Assembly (NCBI RefSeq): GCF_000519085.1
Contig: NZ_KI912577.1
Location: 1,370,147-1,434,146, forward strand
Source: Methylobacterium sp. 10
GTDB lineage: Bacteria; Pseudomonadota; Alphaproteobacteria; Rhizobiales; Beijerinckiaceae
Direction: 5' to 3'
Length of the DNA stretch: 64,000 nucleotides
Below the pieces are notes generated by a model. It made no database searches and was not told the origin of the DNA. It was given only the letters and a program-made list of their open reading frames with translations. Positions 15,150 to 25,872 of the stretch are shown here, piece by piece. The position numbers and the translations under genes are program-made. How positions within the stretch are numbered: the stretch's first letter is position 1; each line of letters begins with the position of its first letter.

Positions 15150-15249
15150 GGCGGGTTTCGCAACGATGGTTGCCGCTTCTGCGGCCTGAAACCTGCGACA
15201 CGCCGAAGGCCCGAGCGAGGGGGAGAGCGTTGGCCAGCCAATGCGAACC
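15150..15249. repeat. Intergenic palindromic repeat, family B, copy 2
   Basis: The segment 15188-15249 repeats 2748-2808 with about four fifths identity. As in copy 1, an inverted half lies on the left (GCGGGTTTC near 15151 against GAAACCTGC near 15188). The right end is 58 bases before the dadA start, so it must lie within the dadA leader. Confidence 0.7.
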
Positions 15250-15307
15250 CGCTCGGGGCGCCAAGCCCATTCCGGACCCCACCCCGATCCTCTACGGAAC
15301 GTCGGCC

Positions 15308-16573
15308 ATGCATGTCCTCATCCTCGGTGGCGGTGTCGTCGGCGTCACCTCGGCCTATTACCTGGCCAAGGCCGGCCACCGTGTCACCGTGCTGGAGCGC
15401 CAGCCGGCGGCGGGGCTCGAGACGAGCTTCGCCAATGCAGGCCAGGTCTCGCCGGGATATTCGGCGCCCTGGGCGGCGCCCGGCATTCCCGTCAAGGCGA
15501 TGAAGTGGCTGATGATGCGCCACCGGCCCCTCGTGGTCTGGCCGAGCTTCGAGCCGCGCTTCTATGGCTGGCTCGCCCGCATGCTGGCGAATTGCACGGA
15601 GGAGGCCTACCAGCGCAACAAGGGCCGGATGGTGCGTCTGGCCGAATACAGCCGCGACGTGCTGCGCGACCTGCGCACCGAGACCGGCATCGCCTACGAC
15701 CATCGTGAGCAGGGCACGCTCCAGCTGTTCCGGACGGCCAAACAGCTCGACCATATCGGCGACGATACCCGCGTCCTCGACGCTTACGGCGTGCCCTACG
15801 CGGTGCTGGACCCCGCCGGCTGCATCATGGCCGAACCGGCCCTGGCACGGGTGGCCGGAACCTTCGTCGGCGGCCTGCAGCTCCCCGGTGACGAGACCGG
15901 CGATGCGCATCTGTTCACCCAGCGCCTCGCCGCGCTCTGCGAAGGCATCGGCGTGGTCTTCCGCTACGACACGGCGATCACGGGTCTGCGGAGCGAGGGC
16001 GACCGGATCAGCGGCGTGGCGACGGCAGGCGGCGAGATCCTGACGGCCGACGCTTATGTCGCGGCCATGGGCAGCTACACCCCGGCTCTGCTCCGACCCT
16101 TCGGCATCGGCCTGCCGATCTATCCGGTGAAGGGCTATTCCCTCACCCTGCCCGTCACCGATGCGGAGGCGGCGCCGGTCTCGACGGTGATGGACGAGAC
16201 CTACAAGGTGGCGATCACCCGGCTCGGCGACCGCATCCGGGTCGGCGGCACCGCCGAACTCGCCGGCTTCAGCGCGGTCCTGCGCGGACCGCGCCGGGAG
16301 ACCCTGGTCCGCTCCGTCGGCGACCTGTTCCCGGCGGGTGGCGATCTCTCGCAGGCAAAGTTCTGGACCGGCCTGCGGCCGATGACGCCGGATGGCACGC
16401 CCATCGTCGGCGGAACGCACCTGTCGAACCTCTACACCAATACCGGCCACGGCACCCTGGGCTGGACCATGGCCTGCGGCTCGGGCCGGGTGCTGGCCGA
16501 CCTCATCTCCGGCCGCACGCCGGACATCGCCACCCCGGACCTTGCCGTCAGCCGCTACGTTCGCGGCGCATGA
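15308..16573 (+). CDS. dadA: D-amino acid dehydrogenase small subunit
   Basis: This 421-residue FAD enzyme oxidises D-amino acids to 2-oxo acids at the inner membrane and passes electrons to the respiratory chain. The N-terminus has the Rossmann motif [20 protein letters not shown] (residues 2-21), followed by the DadA signature [25 protein letters not shown]. The C-terminal [15 protein letters not shown] and [16 protein letters not shown] motifs complete the FAD site. The ATG at 15308 starts directly at the Rossmann fold; the longer frame runs back through a repeat. It may supply the pyruvate used by the upstream transaminase. No racemase gene is adjacent. Confidence 0.93.
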   Translation: MHVLILGGGVVGVTSAYYLAKAGHRVTVLERQPAAGLETSFANAGQVSPGYSAPWAAPGIPVKAMKWLMMRHRPLVVWPSFEPRFYGWLARMLANCTEEAYQRNKGRMVRLAEYSRDVLRDLRTETGIAYDHREQGTLQLFRTAKQLDHIGDDTRVLDAYGVPYAVLDPAGCIMAEPALARVAGTFVGGLQLPGDETGDAHLFTQRLAALCEGIGVVFRYDTAITGLRSEGDRISGVATAGGEILTADAYVAAMGSYTPALLRPFGIGLPIYPVKGYSLTLPVTDAEAAPVSTVMDETYKVAITRLGDRIRVGGTAELAGFSAVLRGPRRETLVRSVGDLFPAGGDLSQAKFWTGLRPMTPDGTPIVGGTHLSNLYTNTGHGTLGWTMACGSGRVLADLISGRTPDIATPDLAVSRYVRGA

Positions 16574-16577
16574 CGAA

Positions 16578-16607
16578 GGCCCTCTCGCGCCGAGGCACGA
16601 GAGGGCC
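16578..16607. terminator. Hairpin between convergent dadA and thiC
   Basis: GGCCCTCTCG (16578-16587) pairs with CGAGAGGGCC (16598-16607). It has no T tract but sits exactly between the convergent stop codons. Confidence 0.55.
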
Positions 16608-16619
16608 GAGTGAGGCGGC

Positions 16620-18575
<1,956 letters not shown>

Positions 18576-18614
18576 TCAGGACGACGGGCGCCCGCTCGAC
18601 ACGAGCCGGATACC

Positions 18615-18712
18615 CAAACGCAGTTCCCGTCCCTCCGCCGGTATGAGCCGGATCAGGTTCAAGGGTCAGGGCTGCGGCCCTATCTCAGCCCCCTGAACGG
18701 GGCCCCCCTCGG
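18615..18712 (-). promoter_or_regulatory. TPP (thiamine pyrophosphate) riboswitch
   Basis: Read on the minus strand, the leader contains the THI-box core: GGGGGCTGAGATAGGG, then CCCTTGAACCTGATCCGG and CTCATACCGGCGGAGGG. These are the conserved pyrimidine-sensing CTGAGA and pyrophosphate-sensing ACCTGATC elements. It ends about 90 bases before the thiC ATG, so it presumably lowers thiC expression when TPP is plentiful. Confidence 0.95.
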
Positions 18713-18719
18713 AACGATT

Positions 18720-19002
18720 CGAAAGTCTGCGTTTGCCGCGTCTTTGTCAATTGCCGGGAGATACATCTTCGCCGGAGTGAACGATCGCCCCTCTCGTCGA
18801 CCGCCGTGGCGCCTGGGTCGCCGGTCTTTCGATCCAGGCAGTTATCCGACCGTTGACCGTAGTCTCGGATTTAATCCGCAAGGACAGTTCTTTATTGGCG
18901 TGACTTTCGCCAGACCGTAAAACGGTCGCGCACAATGGAGCCTTCCCGGTCGGCCGCGCGTTGTCGATCCTAATGTCCCCTAGACGATCAGGCTGGTGTT
19001 CC
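18720..19002. other. Intergenic region without recognised gene
   Basis: This stretch separates the riboswitch from the BA14K gene. It must hold both divergent promoters. A minus-strand reading frame of 87 codons crosses it, but it overlaps the BA14K start and has no protein-like features. An inverted repeat around CGTAAAACGGTCG (near 18917) is the only structure I see. Confidence 0.4.
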
Positions 19003-19758
19003 ATGAACAAGCTTATTCTCGCATCGGCCGCCTTGCTTGGCGCGGTCGCATTCCTTCCCGCGACGGCCGACGCCCGTGAAGGCGGTGGACTGGGTGCCTT
19101 CGCCGGCGGTGGCGGTGGAGGCGGAGGGGGTATGAGCCGTGGCGGTGGCGGTGGCGGTGGCGGTGGTATGAGCCGCGGCGGCGGCGGCGGACTTGGTGCC
19201 TTCGGTGGTGGCGGTGGCGGTGGTATGAGCCGCGGCGGCGGCGGCGGACTTGGTGCCTTCGGTGGTGGCGGCGGCGGCGGTATGAGCCGCGGCGGCGGTG
19301 GCGGTCTCGGCGCCTTCGGTGGTGGTGGCGGTCAAGGAATCGGCGGTGGACGCGGGCACGGCGGTATCGCCCACGGGCCGAATTTCGGCGGTGGAGGCTA
19401 CAACCGGGGCGGTGGCTTCAACAGAGGCGGCTACGGCTACAACCGCGGTTATGGCTACAACCGCGGGTATGGCCGGGGCTACGGCTATGGTGGGCTTGGC
19501 CTTGGACTGGGCCTCGGTCTTGCGGGGGCCGGGATCGGCTATGGCTACGGCAGCGGTTACTACGGTAACGGCTACGACAACGGCTATTATGGCGGTGGCT
19601 ATGCTCCGGCCTATTACGGTGGCGCCGTGGACGTTCAACAGGATGTCGGCGGGTCCGACCAGGACGTGGCCTACTGTATCCAGCGCTTCCGGTCCTACGA
19701 TCAGCGGTCGGGCACCTATCTCGGCAATGACGGTCGGCGTCATCGCTGCCCGCAGTAA
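19003..19758 (+). CDS. Secreted glycine-rich BA14K-family protein
   Basis: This 251-residue protein has a signal peptide (MNKLILASAALLGAVAFLPATADA). A Gly-dominated region follows with tandem units of the type GGGGGMSRGGGGGLGAFG (about residues 30-110), then a Gly/Tyr region rich in GGYGYNRG repeats (about 125-205). The C-terminal domain VAYCIQRFRSYDQRSGTYLG plus DGRRHRC matches the BA14K family (lectin-like immunoreactive proteins of Brucella and relatives). Export to the periplasm or surface is likely. The function of the Gly-rich stalk is unknown. The ATG at 19003 is chosen for the signal peptide. Confidence 0.9.
   Translation: MNKLILASAALLGAVAFLPATADAREGGGLGAFAGGGGGGGGGMSRGGGGGGGGGMSRGGGGGLGAFGGGGGGGMSRGGGGGLGAFGGGGGGGMSRGGGGGLGAFGGGGGQGIGGGRGHGGIAHGPNFGGGGYNRGGGFNRGGYGYNRGYGYNRGYGRGYGYGGLGLGLGLGLAGAGIGYGYGSGYYGNGYDNGYYGGGYAPAYYGGAVDVQQDVGGSDQDVAYCIQRFRSYDQRSGTYLGNDGRRHRCPQ
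19100..19335 (+). repeat. In-gene tandem repeat encoding Gly-rich units
   Basis: Near-identical units of about 54-60 bases repeat within the BA14K gene, each containing GGTATGAGCCGCGGCGGCGG and, in most units, CTTGGTGCCTTCGGTGGTGG or a close variant. The array is prone to slippage and may vary in copy number between strains. Confidence 0.75.
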
Positions 19759-19801
19759 CATCCTGCCGACGGGTAGGAACGCCTGAGCCTCCTCGCTTCG
19801 A

Positions 19802-19831
19802 GAAGCCCCGCAGCCTCCGCTGCGGGGCTTC
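19802..19831 (+). terminator. Rho-independent-type terminator after BA14K gene
   Basis: GAAGCCCCGCAG (19802-19813) pairs perfectly with CTGCGGGGCTTC (19820-19831), 43 bases after the stop codon. Confidence 0.75.
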
Positions 19832-19977
19832 ATCGCATCCGGGCGGCGGTTCGCTCGGCCGATGAGGAAATGACGTCGAAGCCGAGGCCATGTCCCTCGC
19901 ACCGGCATCCCGAGCACGTGGCCATGCCCGAAACGGCGCATCTTCCGGTGCGGGGCGGCATGGCGTAACGCCCTATC

Positions 19978-20505
19978 ATGGTCGCTTCCGGTCCCTCCCT
20001 CGCTCCCGACGACATCGCCCACGTCATTCAGGTCGCGCTTGCGCCCGCCTTCCTGCTGACGGCACTGGCGACGCTGCTCAACGTCTTCTCCACGCGCCTG
20101 GGGCGGGTGGCCGACCGGGTCGATGACGCCGCCGACCGGCTGCAGAAGGCGGATGCGGACGAGGCCGCCCACCTGTCGTACCAGCTGACCTATCTGCGCC
20201 GGCGCTCCTTCATGCTCGACGCGGCGGTGGTCCTCGCCTCGTTCGGCAGCATCATGACCGGCATCGCGGTGCTGACGCTGTTCGTCGGGGCCTTGCGCGA
20301 CGCCGCCACGGCCTCCGTCCTGTTCGGCTGCTTCGGCATAGCCCTGGTCTGCACGGTGGCGGCCATCGTCGCCTTCCTCGTGGAGATCCTGATGGCGGGC
20401 CGCCGCGTCAGGGACGAGGTCGACCGCCAGACCGTCGAGGCTTCGGACCGGGAAGCGGGCGGACCCGAGATCCCCCACCGCTCGCCTCGACCGGGCCGGT
20501 CCTGA
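19978..20505 (+). CDS. DUF2721 membrane protein
   Basis: This 175-residue protein has three hydrophobic segments (about residues 17-37, 78-102 and 112-138) separated by a charged helix (RLGRVADRVDDAADRLQKAD). The arrangement, including ALAPAFLLTALATLLNVFSTRLGRVADR, matches the DUF2721 family of small inner-membrane proteins with no assigned function. It stands alone on the plus strand and converges with the phosphatase-like gene 16 bases downstream. Confidence 0.85.
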   Translation: MVASGPSLAPDDIAHVIQVALAPAFLLTALATLLNVFSTRLGRVADRVDDAADRLQKADADEAAHLSYQLTYLRRRSFMLDAAVVLASFGSIMTGIAVLTLFVGALRDAATASVLFGCFGIALVCTVAAIVAFLVEILMAGRRVRDEVDRQTVEASDREAGGPEIPHRSPRPGRS

Positions 20506-20520
20506 CCAGGGCCGGCGACT

Positions 20521-20964
20521 TCACGCCCCGGTGGGTGCTTCGCCATGCGTGTCGAGCCATCGCACGGCGCCGCCGAGGTCGAAGCCTCGCTCCCGGCCGT
20601 AGGCCAGGAGGTCGTCGCGGCTTAGACGTCCCGCCAGCACTTCGGACAGGGCCCACAGGGTGAGCGAGCGGGTGCCGCCGCGGCAATGGGCGAGGACCGG
20701 GCCGGGTGCGCCCTCCACGGCTTCCCGGAAGCGCGCGACGTCCTCATGGGTGATGCCGGGGCCGGTGACGGGAAGATGGAGATAGGCGAGCCCCGCCGCC
20801 TCGGCCGCCGCCGCTTCGGCCGCACTACCCAACTGGCCCGGCTCCTCGCCATCGGGGCGGTTGTTAATCAGCAGGGCAAAGCCCCTCGTGGACAGGTCCG
20901 CGATCTCGGCCTCGTTCGGCTGGCCGGAGACCGACAGGCGGGAGTCGATAGGCGTGATCGTCAT
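20521..20964 (-). CDS. TIGR01244/Blh-like dual-specificity phosphatase or sulfurtransferase-family protein
   Basis: This 147-residue protein begins with ITPIDSRLSVSGQPNEAEIADL and carries the loop AHCRGGTRSLTLW (about residues 92-104). That is the C-x5-R-S signature of cysteine phosphatases and of the beta-lactamase hydrolase-like (Blh) domain, also annotated as TIGR01244 sulfur transferase. In many relatives the domain is fused to a sulfide or sulfur-metabolism enzyme; here it is free-standing. The substrate is unknown. Confidence 0.85.
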   Translation of the reverse strand: MTITPIDSRLSVSGQPNEAEIADLSTRGFALLINNRPDGEEPGQLGSAAEAAAAEAAGLAYLHLPVTGPGITHEDVARFREAVEGAPGPVLAHCRGGTRSLTLWALSEVLAGRLSRDDLLAYGRERGFDLGGAVRWLDTHGEAPTGA

Positions 20965-21136
20965 GGGGCCTCTCTCTTGGGCTGCCTTCTGGCTGTGCGG
21001 TTCCGCTTGCCGGGGGATGGCGCTCCGGCCGGGACAGGCGGGGCATGTTCATTCCACCGCACCGCCCATCGTGAACCCGCGACCGGGCTCGTCCGTTTCC
21101 GGTCTGATCCCTCACCCCGCCTTCAGGACAACCACA

Positions 21137-21646
21137 ATGGCCGATGCAAGACAGATCGTCGACGCTCTCGTGCGCTCACGCAAGGGCGGCATCGCCGCCA
21201 CGGCCGCCCTCGGAGGCCTCGCCCTCGTCGCGGGTCTGGCCCTGCGGGCGCTCCGTCCCTCTGCGCCATCCGACACCCCCGATCTGAGCCAGGTCGGCGA
21301 GGACGAGGCGCGCATCATGCTGCGCGCCATGGTGGCTGCGACCCTGGCCGACGGCATCGTCGACGCGCAGGAGCGCCGGCGCCTCGACGCGGCGGTGGAG
21401 GCCGCCGGCATCGACCGGGATGGCCGCGCTTGGCTGGAGAGGGAACTCACCGAACCGGCCGAGATCGACGAACTCGCCGAGCGTGTGAATTCACCGGAGC
21501 AGGGCACGCGCCTCTACGCCGCGGCACGTCTGGCCATCGACGCCGACACCCTGCAGGAGCGCGAGTTCCTGAAGCGCTTCGCCGAGGCCCTCGACGTCCC
21601 GCAGGACGTGGCCGCGCGGATGGATGCCGGGTTGGAGGAGGCCTGA
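21137..21646 (+). CDS. TerB-like/DUF533 family protein
   Basis: This 169-residue protein has a short hydrophobic segment near residues 20-38 (IAATAALGGLALVAGLALRAL). A TerB-like helical domain follows (about 55-165) with DEARIMLRAMVAATLADGIVD and EREFLKRFAEALDVP, the pattern of DUF533 and tellurite-resistance TerB-like domains. The ATG at 21137 starts the conserved region; the ribosome binding site is weak. It is a predicted inner-membrane-associated protein of unknown role. Confidence 0.8.
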   Translation: MADARQIVDALVRSRKGGIAATAALGGLALVAGLALRALRPSAPSDTPDLSQVGEDEARIMLRAMVAATLADGIVDAQERRRLDAAVEAAGIDRDGRAWLERELTEPAEIDELAERVNSPEQGTRLYAAARLAIDADTLQEREFLKRFAEALDVPQDVAARMDAGLEEA

Positions 21647-21659
21647 GACCGCTGCCGGA

Positions 21660-22277
21660 TTACTTTCCTATCCATTCATGCCCGGCCACCAGCGCCTCCA
21701 CCGAGCGCGTCCAGGTGCCGGGCTGGTCGGTGGCGCCGGTGCCAAGCGCCCGCTGGACCATGACGCTGTCGCTCCAGCGGCCGTACTTGTAGCCCACCGC
21801 CGGCAGCAGGCCGACGCGGACGAAGCCGCAGGCTTCGTGGAGCCGCAGGGACGCCTCGTTCTGCGCGTCGATATAGCCGATCATCTGGCGGTAGCCGCCG
21901 GCGGCGCAGGCCTCGATCAAAGCCGGCAGCAGGCGCCGTCCGATCCCGGCATTCAGGTGCTCGTGATGGACGTAGATCGAGTGCTTGAGCGTGTAGCGAT
22001 AGGCCGGGCGCTTGCGGAACGGGACGGCATAGGCGTAGCCCGCCACCACCCCGTCGCGGTCGGCCACGAGATGCGGCAGACGCCTCTTGCGCATGGCCTT
22101 GCGGCGGCGCTTGAGGTCGTCGGGATGCAGCGGATCCTCCTCGAAATCGCCGACATCGCCCACGCCCCGCCGGATATGATGGGCGTAGATCGCCACCATC
22201 GCCGGCACGTCCGAATCCGAGGACGGCCGGATGATCACTGTGGGATCGGAGGCGGTGGGAAGCCCATCCGGACTCAC
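21660..22277 (-). CDS. GNAT acetyltransferase, phosphinothricin-acetyltransferase-like
   Basis: This GNAT-family N-acetyltransferase has IIRPSSDSDVPAMVAIYAHHI at the start of the fold, VAGYAYAVPFRKRPAYRYT, SIYVHHEHLNAGIGRRLLPALIE (acetyl-CoA loop) and NEASLRLHEACGFVRVGLL, the order seen in PAT/YncA-type enzymes. The proposed GTG at 22277 overlaps the decarboxylase stop as GTGA, giving 205 residues; a second GTG at 22238 would give 192. The tight coupling suggests it acts on an amine or amino acid related to the decarboxylase. The substrate is unknown. Confidence 0.87.
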   Translation of the reverse strand: MSPDGLPTASDPTVIIRPSSDSDVPAMVAIYAHHIRRGVGDVGDFEEDPLHPDDLKRRRKAMRKRRLPHLVADRDGVVAGYAYAVPFRKRPAYRYTLKHSIYVHHEHLNAGIGRRLLPALIEACAAGGYRQMIGYIDAQNEASLRLHEACGFVRVGLLPAVGYKYGRWSDSVMVQRALGTGATDQPGTWTRSVEALVAGHEWIGK

Positions 22278-24619
22278 GGGCGGTTCTCGCGCATGACGTA
22301 GGTGTAGAACCGGATCGTCCCGTCGGGATCGACGTTGCGGAACACGCCCTGGATCTCGGCTTCGAATCCGGGAAACAGGTTGGCCGAGCGTTCGAACATT
22401 TTGAAGTAATCCAGCATGGGTTTCGCCCGCTCGTCCAGTCTCTCGCCCGGCAGCACCGTGCCGATGCCCGGCGGGTAGACCAGAAGCAAGGTCGTCGCCA
22501 CACGGCCCTCGGCTTCCGCGATCGGCACGTAATCGACGTTGTTGCGGGTGAGCTGCTGTACCGCCTCCTTGGGGGTCATCACCATCTCGGGCAGGTGCCC
22601 CGGCTCGAACTGCTTGCGCTGGAGCGTGCTGGTGCCGTGCTCGCGGTGGAAGGCGTGGAAATCCGCGCAGAGGTCGCGCAGGCGTACGCCCTTGTAGCGG
22701 TTGGGGCGGCGGCGGACGAATTCCGGCATCGCGTCCTCCAGGGGCACGTTCTCGTCGTGCAGGCGCTTGAAGGCTACGAGGCCGGAGATGAGCGTGCCGG
22801 CCTTGGAGGATTCGACGCCCGGCGTCAGCAGGAAGAGCAGTGAGTTGAGGTCGTTCTTCTCCGGCACGATGCGGTTTTCGCGCAGGTACTGGGCCACGAT
22901 GGGCGCGGGCACGCCGTGCTCGGCATATTCCCCCGTACGCCGGTCGAAACCGGGGGTGAGCACGGTGAGCTTGTTCGGGTCGGTCATGGCGTAGTCCGGC
23001 GCCACATGGGTGAAGCCGTGCCAGGCGGCGCCCGGGGTCAGCTCCCAGTATTTCGCGGTGCTGGCCAGCTCGTCCGTCGAGAGGCTCTCCCACGGCACCT
23101 TGCCCTCCGGTCCCTTCACCGTGTCCGGCACGAAGGGGTCGAAGAACCAGCGGCGCAGGGGATCGCCCTCCTTCTCCTCGAACTCGCGGCGGATGGCGCG
23201 GACCTTCTTGCGCCATTCGATGCCGAGCCGGATCGTGTCGTCCCACAGGACGACGCCCGAGCGGCCCTTCATCATCTGCGCACCCACATCGAGGGAGGCG
23301 AAGAGCGGGTAGAACGGCGAGGTCGAGGCGTGGACGAGGAAGGTCTCGTTGAAGCGCCGGTGCTCGATGCGGCGGGTCTGGCCACGGATGTGGCTGTCCT
23401 TGGTGTGGATCTGCGAAGCCTGGGAGAAGCTCGCCAGCTGCTTGTGGGTCGATTGCGTGGCGATGATGCCCGGCGAGGTCTCGTCGAGACCCTTCAGCCC
23501 CATGGCGAAGCGCCCGGCGAAGAGCGGGTGGAACTTCATGAAGCCCGCCCAGGCCTCGTCGAAGAGGATGTAGTCGCAGAGATGCCCGATCTTCTCGAGG
23601 ATCATCTGCGCGTTGTAGATCGTGCCGTCATAGGTGCATTGCTCGACCACCGCGACGCGGAACGGGCGCTCGCGCTTCCAGGCCTCCTTGTCGGTCACCA
23701 GCGGGTTGGTGCGGATCTTCTCGCGGATGGCCGCCTCGTCGAGGGCCTCATGGTACATCGGGCCGATCAGGCCGAAGCAGTTGCGGTCGGTCTCCAGGAA
23801 CACCGGGACCGCGCCGCCGAGGAACAGGGCGCCGTGATGGGCGGCCTTGTGGTTATTGCGGTCGAACAGGACGAGATCGCCCTCGGCGACCAGGGCCGAG
23901 AGCACGATCTTGTTGGAGGCGGAGGTGCCGTTGAGGACGAAATAAGTCTTCTCCGCGCCGAAGATGACGGCCGCCTCCTTCTGCGCCTTCAGGGCTGGGC
24001 CCTCGTGGACGAGGAGGTCGCCGAGATCGAGCACGGAGTTATCGAGGTCGTCGCGGAACACGGCCTCGCCGAGATGCTCCACGAAGATGCGCCCGATGGG
24101 CGAGCGGTTGTAGAAGATGCCGCCGTTATGGCCGGGGCAGGTCCAGAGCTGGTTGCCCTGCTCGGCATAATCCACCAGCGCGCCGAAGAACGGCGTCTTC
24201 AGGGTCTCGGCATACTGCTTGACCCGGCTCACGAGGCCACGGGCGATGTAGTCCGGGGTCTCCTCGGCGAGGAAGATGTAGCCGTCGATGAAGTCGAGCA
24301 CCTCGACGGGGATGTCCTCCAAGCGCTTGCGCCGGACCATGATGACGATGGGCATTTCCAGCCCGCGCTTGCGCATCAGGTTGATGAGGGCGGCAGCCTT
24401 GCCGTCGAGGCCGCGCTTGCCCCAATCCACCACCATGCAGCCGATGGCCGCGTCGGTCTGGACCGCGATGGCCGCATCCTCCACGCGGCGGGCGCGGACG
24501 ACCTCGAAGCCGAGCTTTTCCACCGAGCCGATGATTTGCTGGACGCGCACGCCCTCGAGGTCGTCCGGGTCGAAGTTCGGCGCGCACATGAGCACGGTGA
24601 AGCGGCGAAAGAAGTCCAT
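22274..24619 (-). CDS. Orn/Lys/Arg decarboxylase (AdiA-type, PLP-dependent)
   Basis: This 781-residue fold-type I decarboxylase has the three-part layout of biodegradative arginine, lysine and ornithine decarboxylases. An N-terminal receiver-like wing domain (about residues 1-125) leads into the PLP core from about 140. The PLP lysine lies in ATQSTHKQLASFSQASQIH (about residue 390), and the substrate-binding FDEAWAGFMKFHPLF segment is just before it. The C-terminal domain begins near 600. The length is closer to AdiA (arginine) than LdcC or SpeC, but specificity cannot be read with certainty. The ATG at 24619 starts the wing domain. A GNAT gene overlaps its stop, and a ZntB-like gene lies upstream. 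Confidence 0.92.
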   Translation of the reverse strand: MDFFRRFTVLMCAPNFDPDDLEGVRVQQIIGSVEKLGFEVVRARRVEDAAIAVQTDAAIGCMVVDWGKRGLDGKAAALINLMRKRGLEMPIVIMVRRKRLEDIPVEVLDFIDGYIFLAEETPDYIARGLVSRVKQYAETLKTPFFGALVDYAEQGNQLWTCPGHNGGIFYNRSPIGRIFVEHLGEAVFRDDLDNSVLDLGDLLVHEGPALKAQKEAAVIFGAEKTYFVLNGTSASNKIVLSALVAEGDLVLFDRNNHKAAHHGALFLGGAVPVFLETDRNCFGLIGPMYHEALDEAAIREKIRTNPLVTDKEAWKRERPFRVAVVEQCTYDGTIYNAQMILEKIGHLCDYILFDEAWAGFMKFHPLFAGRFAMGLKGLDETSPGIIATQSTHKQLASFSQASQIHTKDSHIRGQTRRIEHRRFNETFLVHASTSPFYPLFASLDVGAQMMKGRSGVVLWDDTIRLGIEWRKKVRAIRREFEEKEGDPLRRWFFDPFVPDTVKGPEGKVPWESLSTDELASTAKYWELTPGAAWHGFTHVAPDYAMTDPNKLTVLTPGFDRRTGEYAEHGVPAPIVAQYLRENRIVPEKNDLNSLLFLLTPGVESSKAGTLISGLVAFKRLHDENVPLEDAMPEFVRRRPNRYKGVRLRDLCADFHAFHREHGTSTLQRKQFEPGHLPEMVMTPKEAVQQLTRNNVDYVPIAEAEGRVATTLLLVYPPGIGTVLPGERLDERAKPMLDYFKMFERSANLFPGFEAEIQGVFRNVDPDGTIRFYTYVMRENRP

Positions 24620-24681
24620 GCGGGGAAAGGCTCCGGTGGTCGGATGAATCGAGGGGGGTGTGGGCGCGTTCGCGTTCCGGA

Positions 24682-25710
24682 TCAACCGGGCCGGCCGGCG
24701 AGACTGAGCCGGCGGATGACGAGGTAGACGGCAAGCGCCGCGAGCGCGCCGATTCCCAGCGCGAGCAGCGACCCGTCGTCGGATTCGGAAAAGAACAGGC
24801 CCTTGGTGTTCATGCCGAAGACGCCCGTCACCAGGGTCGGCGGCAGGAACAGGGCCGTCAGGATCGACAGGGTGAAGAGCTGACGGTTGGTCAGGGCGGT
24901 GGTGCGGGCGGCGATCTCGTCCTGCAGCAGACGGCTGCGCTCGGACAGGACATGCATGTCGCGGTGGAGCGAATCGAGGCGTTGAACCACCCGCGCGGCC
25001 ATGGCTCTCACGGCCTCCGGCAATTGGTCGCCCTCGGTGCCGGCTTCGTCCTCGAGGCGGTGGAACACCGCCCGCAACCCGGCGAGTTGGCGGTGGGAGC
25101 GCACGGATTGGCGGCGGATCGGTCCCAGGGGCTTCGGATCGTCCGCCTTGGCCTCGTCGAGCATGTCGTCCTCGATGGCGTCGAGGGAGGAGGACAGGCG
25201 GTCGGCCGTGGCGATCAGCGACTCGACGGTGCTGCCGACGAAGCGCTCCAGCAGCTTGGCCGGGCCGGGGACGAGGATGCCGGACAAGACCGCGTCGCGG
25301 GCGGCCACCGCGCACGCCGTGGCATGGCGACGGCCGCTGACGAGGAAGCGCGGGCCGAGGATGCAATGGAGCCGGCCGTTCGGCTCCTCGCTCGACGAGC
25401 CGTCGAAGGCGCGCTCCCGGTCGGCGATGACAAAACCGGCATGGGGGCCGTCCACGACGACGCGCTGATGCTCGTCGCGGGCGAAGGTCGCGGCGGCGAG
25501 TCGGGCCGGGCCGAGGCGTCCTTCGAGGATCAGTGCCTCGGTCCGCGCATCGACGAGGTCGACATGGAGCCAGACGAAGCCGGGATCCGGGTCGTCGAGC
25601 GAGGGAATCTCCTCCCCCGGCCCGACCTGGCGTCCCCGACCCTCGGCGTCGAAGGTGAGGGCGAAGATCAACCCCGGGAGGGGTGATTCCTCGATGAGAA
25701 GATGCTGCAT
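24682..25710 (-). CDS. zntB: CorA/ZntB-family cation transporter
   Basis: This 342-residue protein has a large soluble N-terminal domain, a long helix (about residues 215-280), and two C-terminal membrane segments. The family hallmark GMN is present in PPTLVTGVFGMNTKGLFF (about residues 290-307), immediately after the first membrane helix. The N-terminus (IFALTFDAEGRGRQVG and GFVWLHVDL) resembles ZntB zinc transporters more than CorA magnesium channels. The ATG at 25710 (MQHLLIEES) is preferred to one 14 codons upstream. Confidence 0.87.
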   Translation of the reverse strand: MQHLLIEESPLPGLIFALTFDAEGRGRQVGPGEEIPSLDDPDPGFVWLHVDLVDARTEALILEGRLGPARLAAATFARDEHQRVVVDGPHAGFVIADRERAFDGSSSEEPNGRLHCILGPRFLVSGRRHATACAVAARDAVLSGILVPGPAKLLERFVGSTVESLIATADRLSSSLDAIEDDMLDEAKADDPKPLGPIRRQSVRSHRQLAGLRAVFHRLEDEAGTEGDQLPEAVRAMAARVVQRLDSLHRDMHVLSERSRLLQDEIAARTTALTNRQLFTLSILTALFLPPTLVTGVFGMNTKGLFFSESDDGSLLALGIGALAALAVYLVIRRLSLAGRPG

Positions 25711-25872
25711 GGTGCGGTCGCGGCGATCATGGCCGGCAAAATGCCGGCTCACTAATCGCGCTGGATCGCAACGCTGGGCGACACTGTGATGACGGAGAAG
25801 CCCCTCCGCCTATCGGTGTTCGGCCTGCGGGTCATGCGATCCGCAGGAGGGGGCGAGGCCGGATGGCTCTCC

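Noticed and set aside
18747..19010. Minus-strand 87-codon frame between the TPP riboswitch and the BA14K gene
   Set aside because: It crosses the expected promoter region, overlaps the BA14K start, and has no domain, signal or membrane features.
19100..19335. Repeat array considered as a CRISPR
   Set aside because: The units are contiguous, coding and glycine-rich, with no unique spacers; no CRISPR array or cas gene is seen anywhere in the window.
18988..20478. Long minus-strand frame opposite the Gly-rich gene
   Set aside because: Its Ala/Thr repeats are the mirror of the Gly-rich repeats, and it also spans the terminator and the DUF2721 gene.
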